Shown here in pieces: positions 5,579-5,707 of a stretch of DNA of 5,707 nt; the stretch's first letter is position 1, and every line of letters starts with the position of its first letter. The DNA comes from Lichenicoccus sp964235615 (GTDB lineage: Bacteria; Pseudomonadota; Alphaproteobacteria; Acetobacterales; Acetobacteraceae): positions 1 to 5,707 of the forward strand of contig CAXSEE010000249.1 in NCBI GenBank assembly GCA_964235615.1. The letters are read 5' to 3'. Position numbers and translations under genes: made by a program. The notes under the pieces are model-generated. The model worked only from the letters and a program-made list of their open reading frames with translations. It ran no database searches and had not been told where the DNA came from.

Positions 5579-5707
5579 TACCGGGCCTGATCGGCGGAAA
5601 AGTCAGCGGGCCGTATAGAACGAGCAGGAAAGGAGGCATTCGACTCTCCTGACGTCGTGGCATGTGATCGCCAGAAGGAAACGCTGGCCCCAGGTCCGGG
5701 CATGTCC

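Noticed and set aside
5579..5707. Possible gene or terminator after the LysR gene
   Set aside because: An AGGAGG occurs at about 5632-5637 but no ATG or GTG follows at a suitable distance; only a 4-bp CGAC/GTCG stem was seen, with no T-run. Nothing supportable within the 129 nt visible.
1..5707. CRISPR arrays, tRNA or rRNA genes, complete insertion sequences
   Set aside because: No regularly spaced repeats, cloverleaf-like segments, transposase motifs or recognisable terminal inverted repeats were seen.

Overview
The window is GC-rich, densely coding bacterial DNA with strong G/C preference at third codon positions. The gene content (beta-ketoadipate pathway genes, a tannase-family esterase, a LysR regulator) suggests a free-living aromatic-degrading proteobacterium. 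A sphingomonad-like alphaproteobacterium is my guess from the look of the proteins, not something the sequence proves.

Left arm (1-1377, plus strand): the 3' end of a thiolase that best fits PcaF (beta-ketoadipyl-CoA thiolase). It overlaps by 4 nt a complete pcaD (3-oxoadipate enol-lactonase). These are lower-pathway steps of protocatechuate/catechol breakdown, ending in succinyl-CoA and acetyl-CoA.

Junction (1378-1610): the plus-strand pca genes meet a minus-strand operon tail to tail. The stretch contains two small hairpins, a possible 42-codon ORF, and a lower-GC segment of unknown origin fused to the end of a truncated cupin gene.

Middle (1504-4543, minus strand): a compact co-directional cluster read from right to left. 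It holds a small ABM-fold monooxygenase-like protein, an exported tannase/feruloyl esterase-family protein, an intact SDR oxidoreductase and the truncated cupin gene. The tannase carries two separate lesions: a one-base frameshift near 3130-3134 that separates the nucleophile Ser from the catalytic Asp and His, and an apparent in-frame loss of about 50 residues near 3415-3434. With the broken cupin, this points to an operon in decay.

Right arm (4544-5707): a 120-nt divergent intergenic region with small dyads, then a complete LysR-type regulator (CrgA/DmlR-like) that is the natural candidate to control the divergent cluster. The last 129 nt show no supportable gene.

Working model (inference): the minus-strand cluster once released and modified an aromatic acid from an ester under LysR control, and the adjacent pca genes consumed the ring-cleavage product. 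No mobile element, CRISPR array or RNA gene was recognised.
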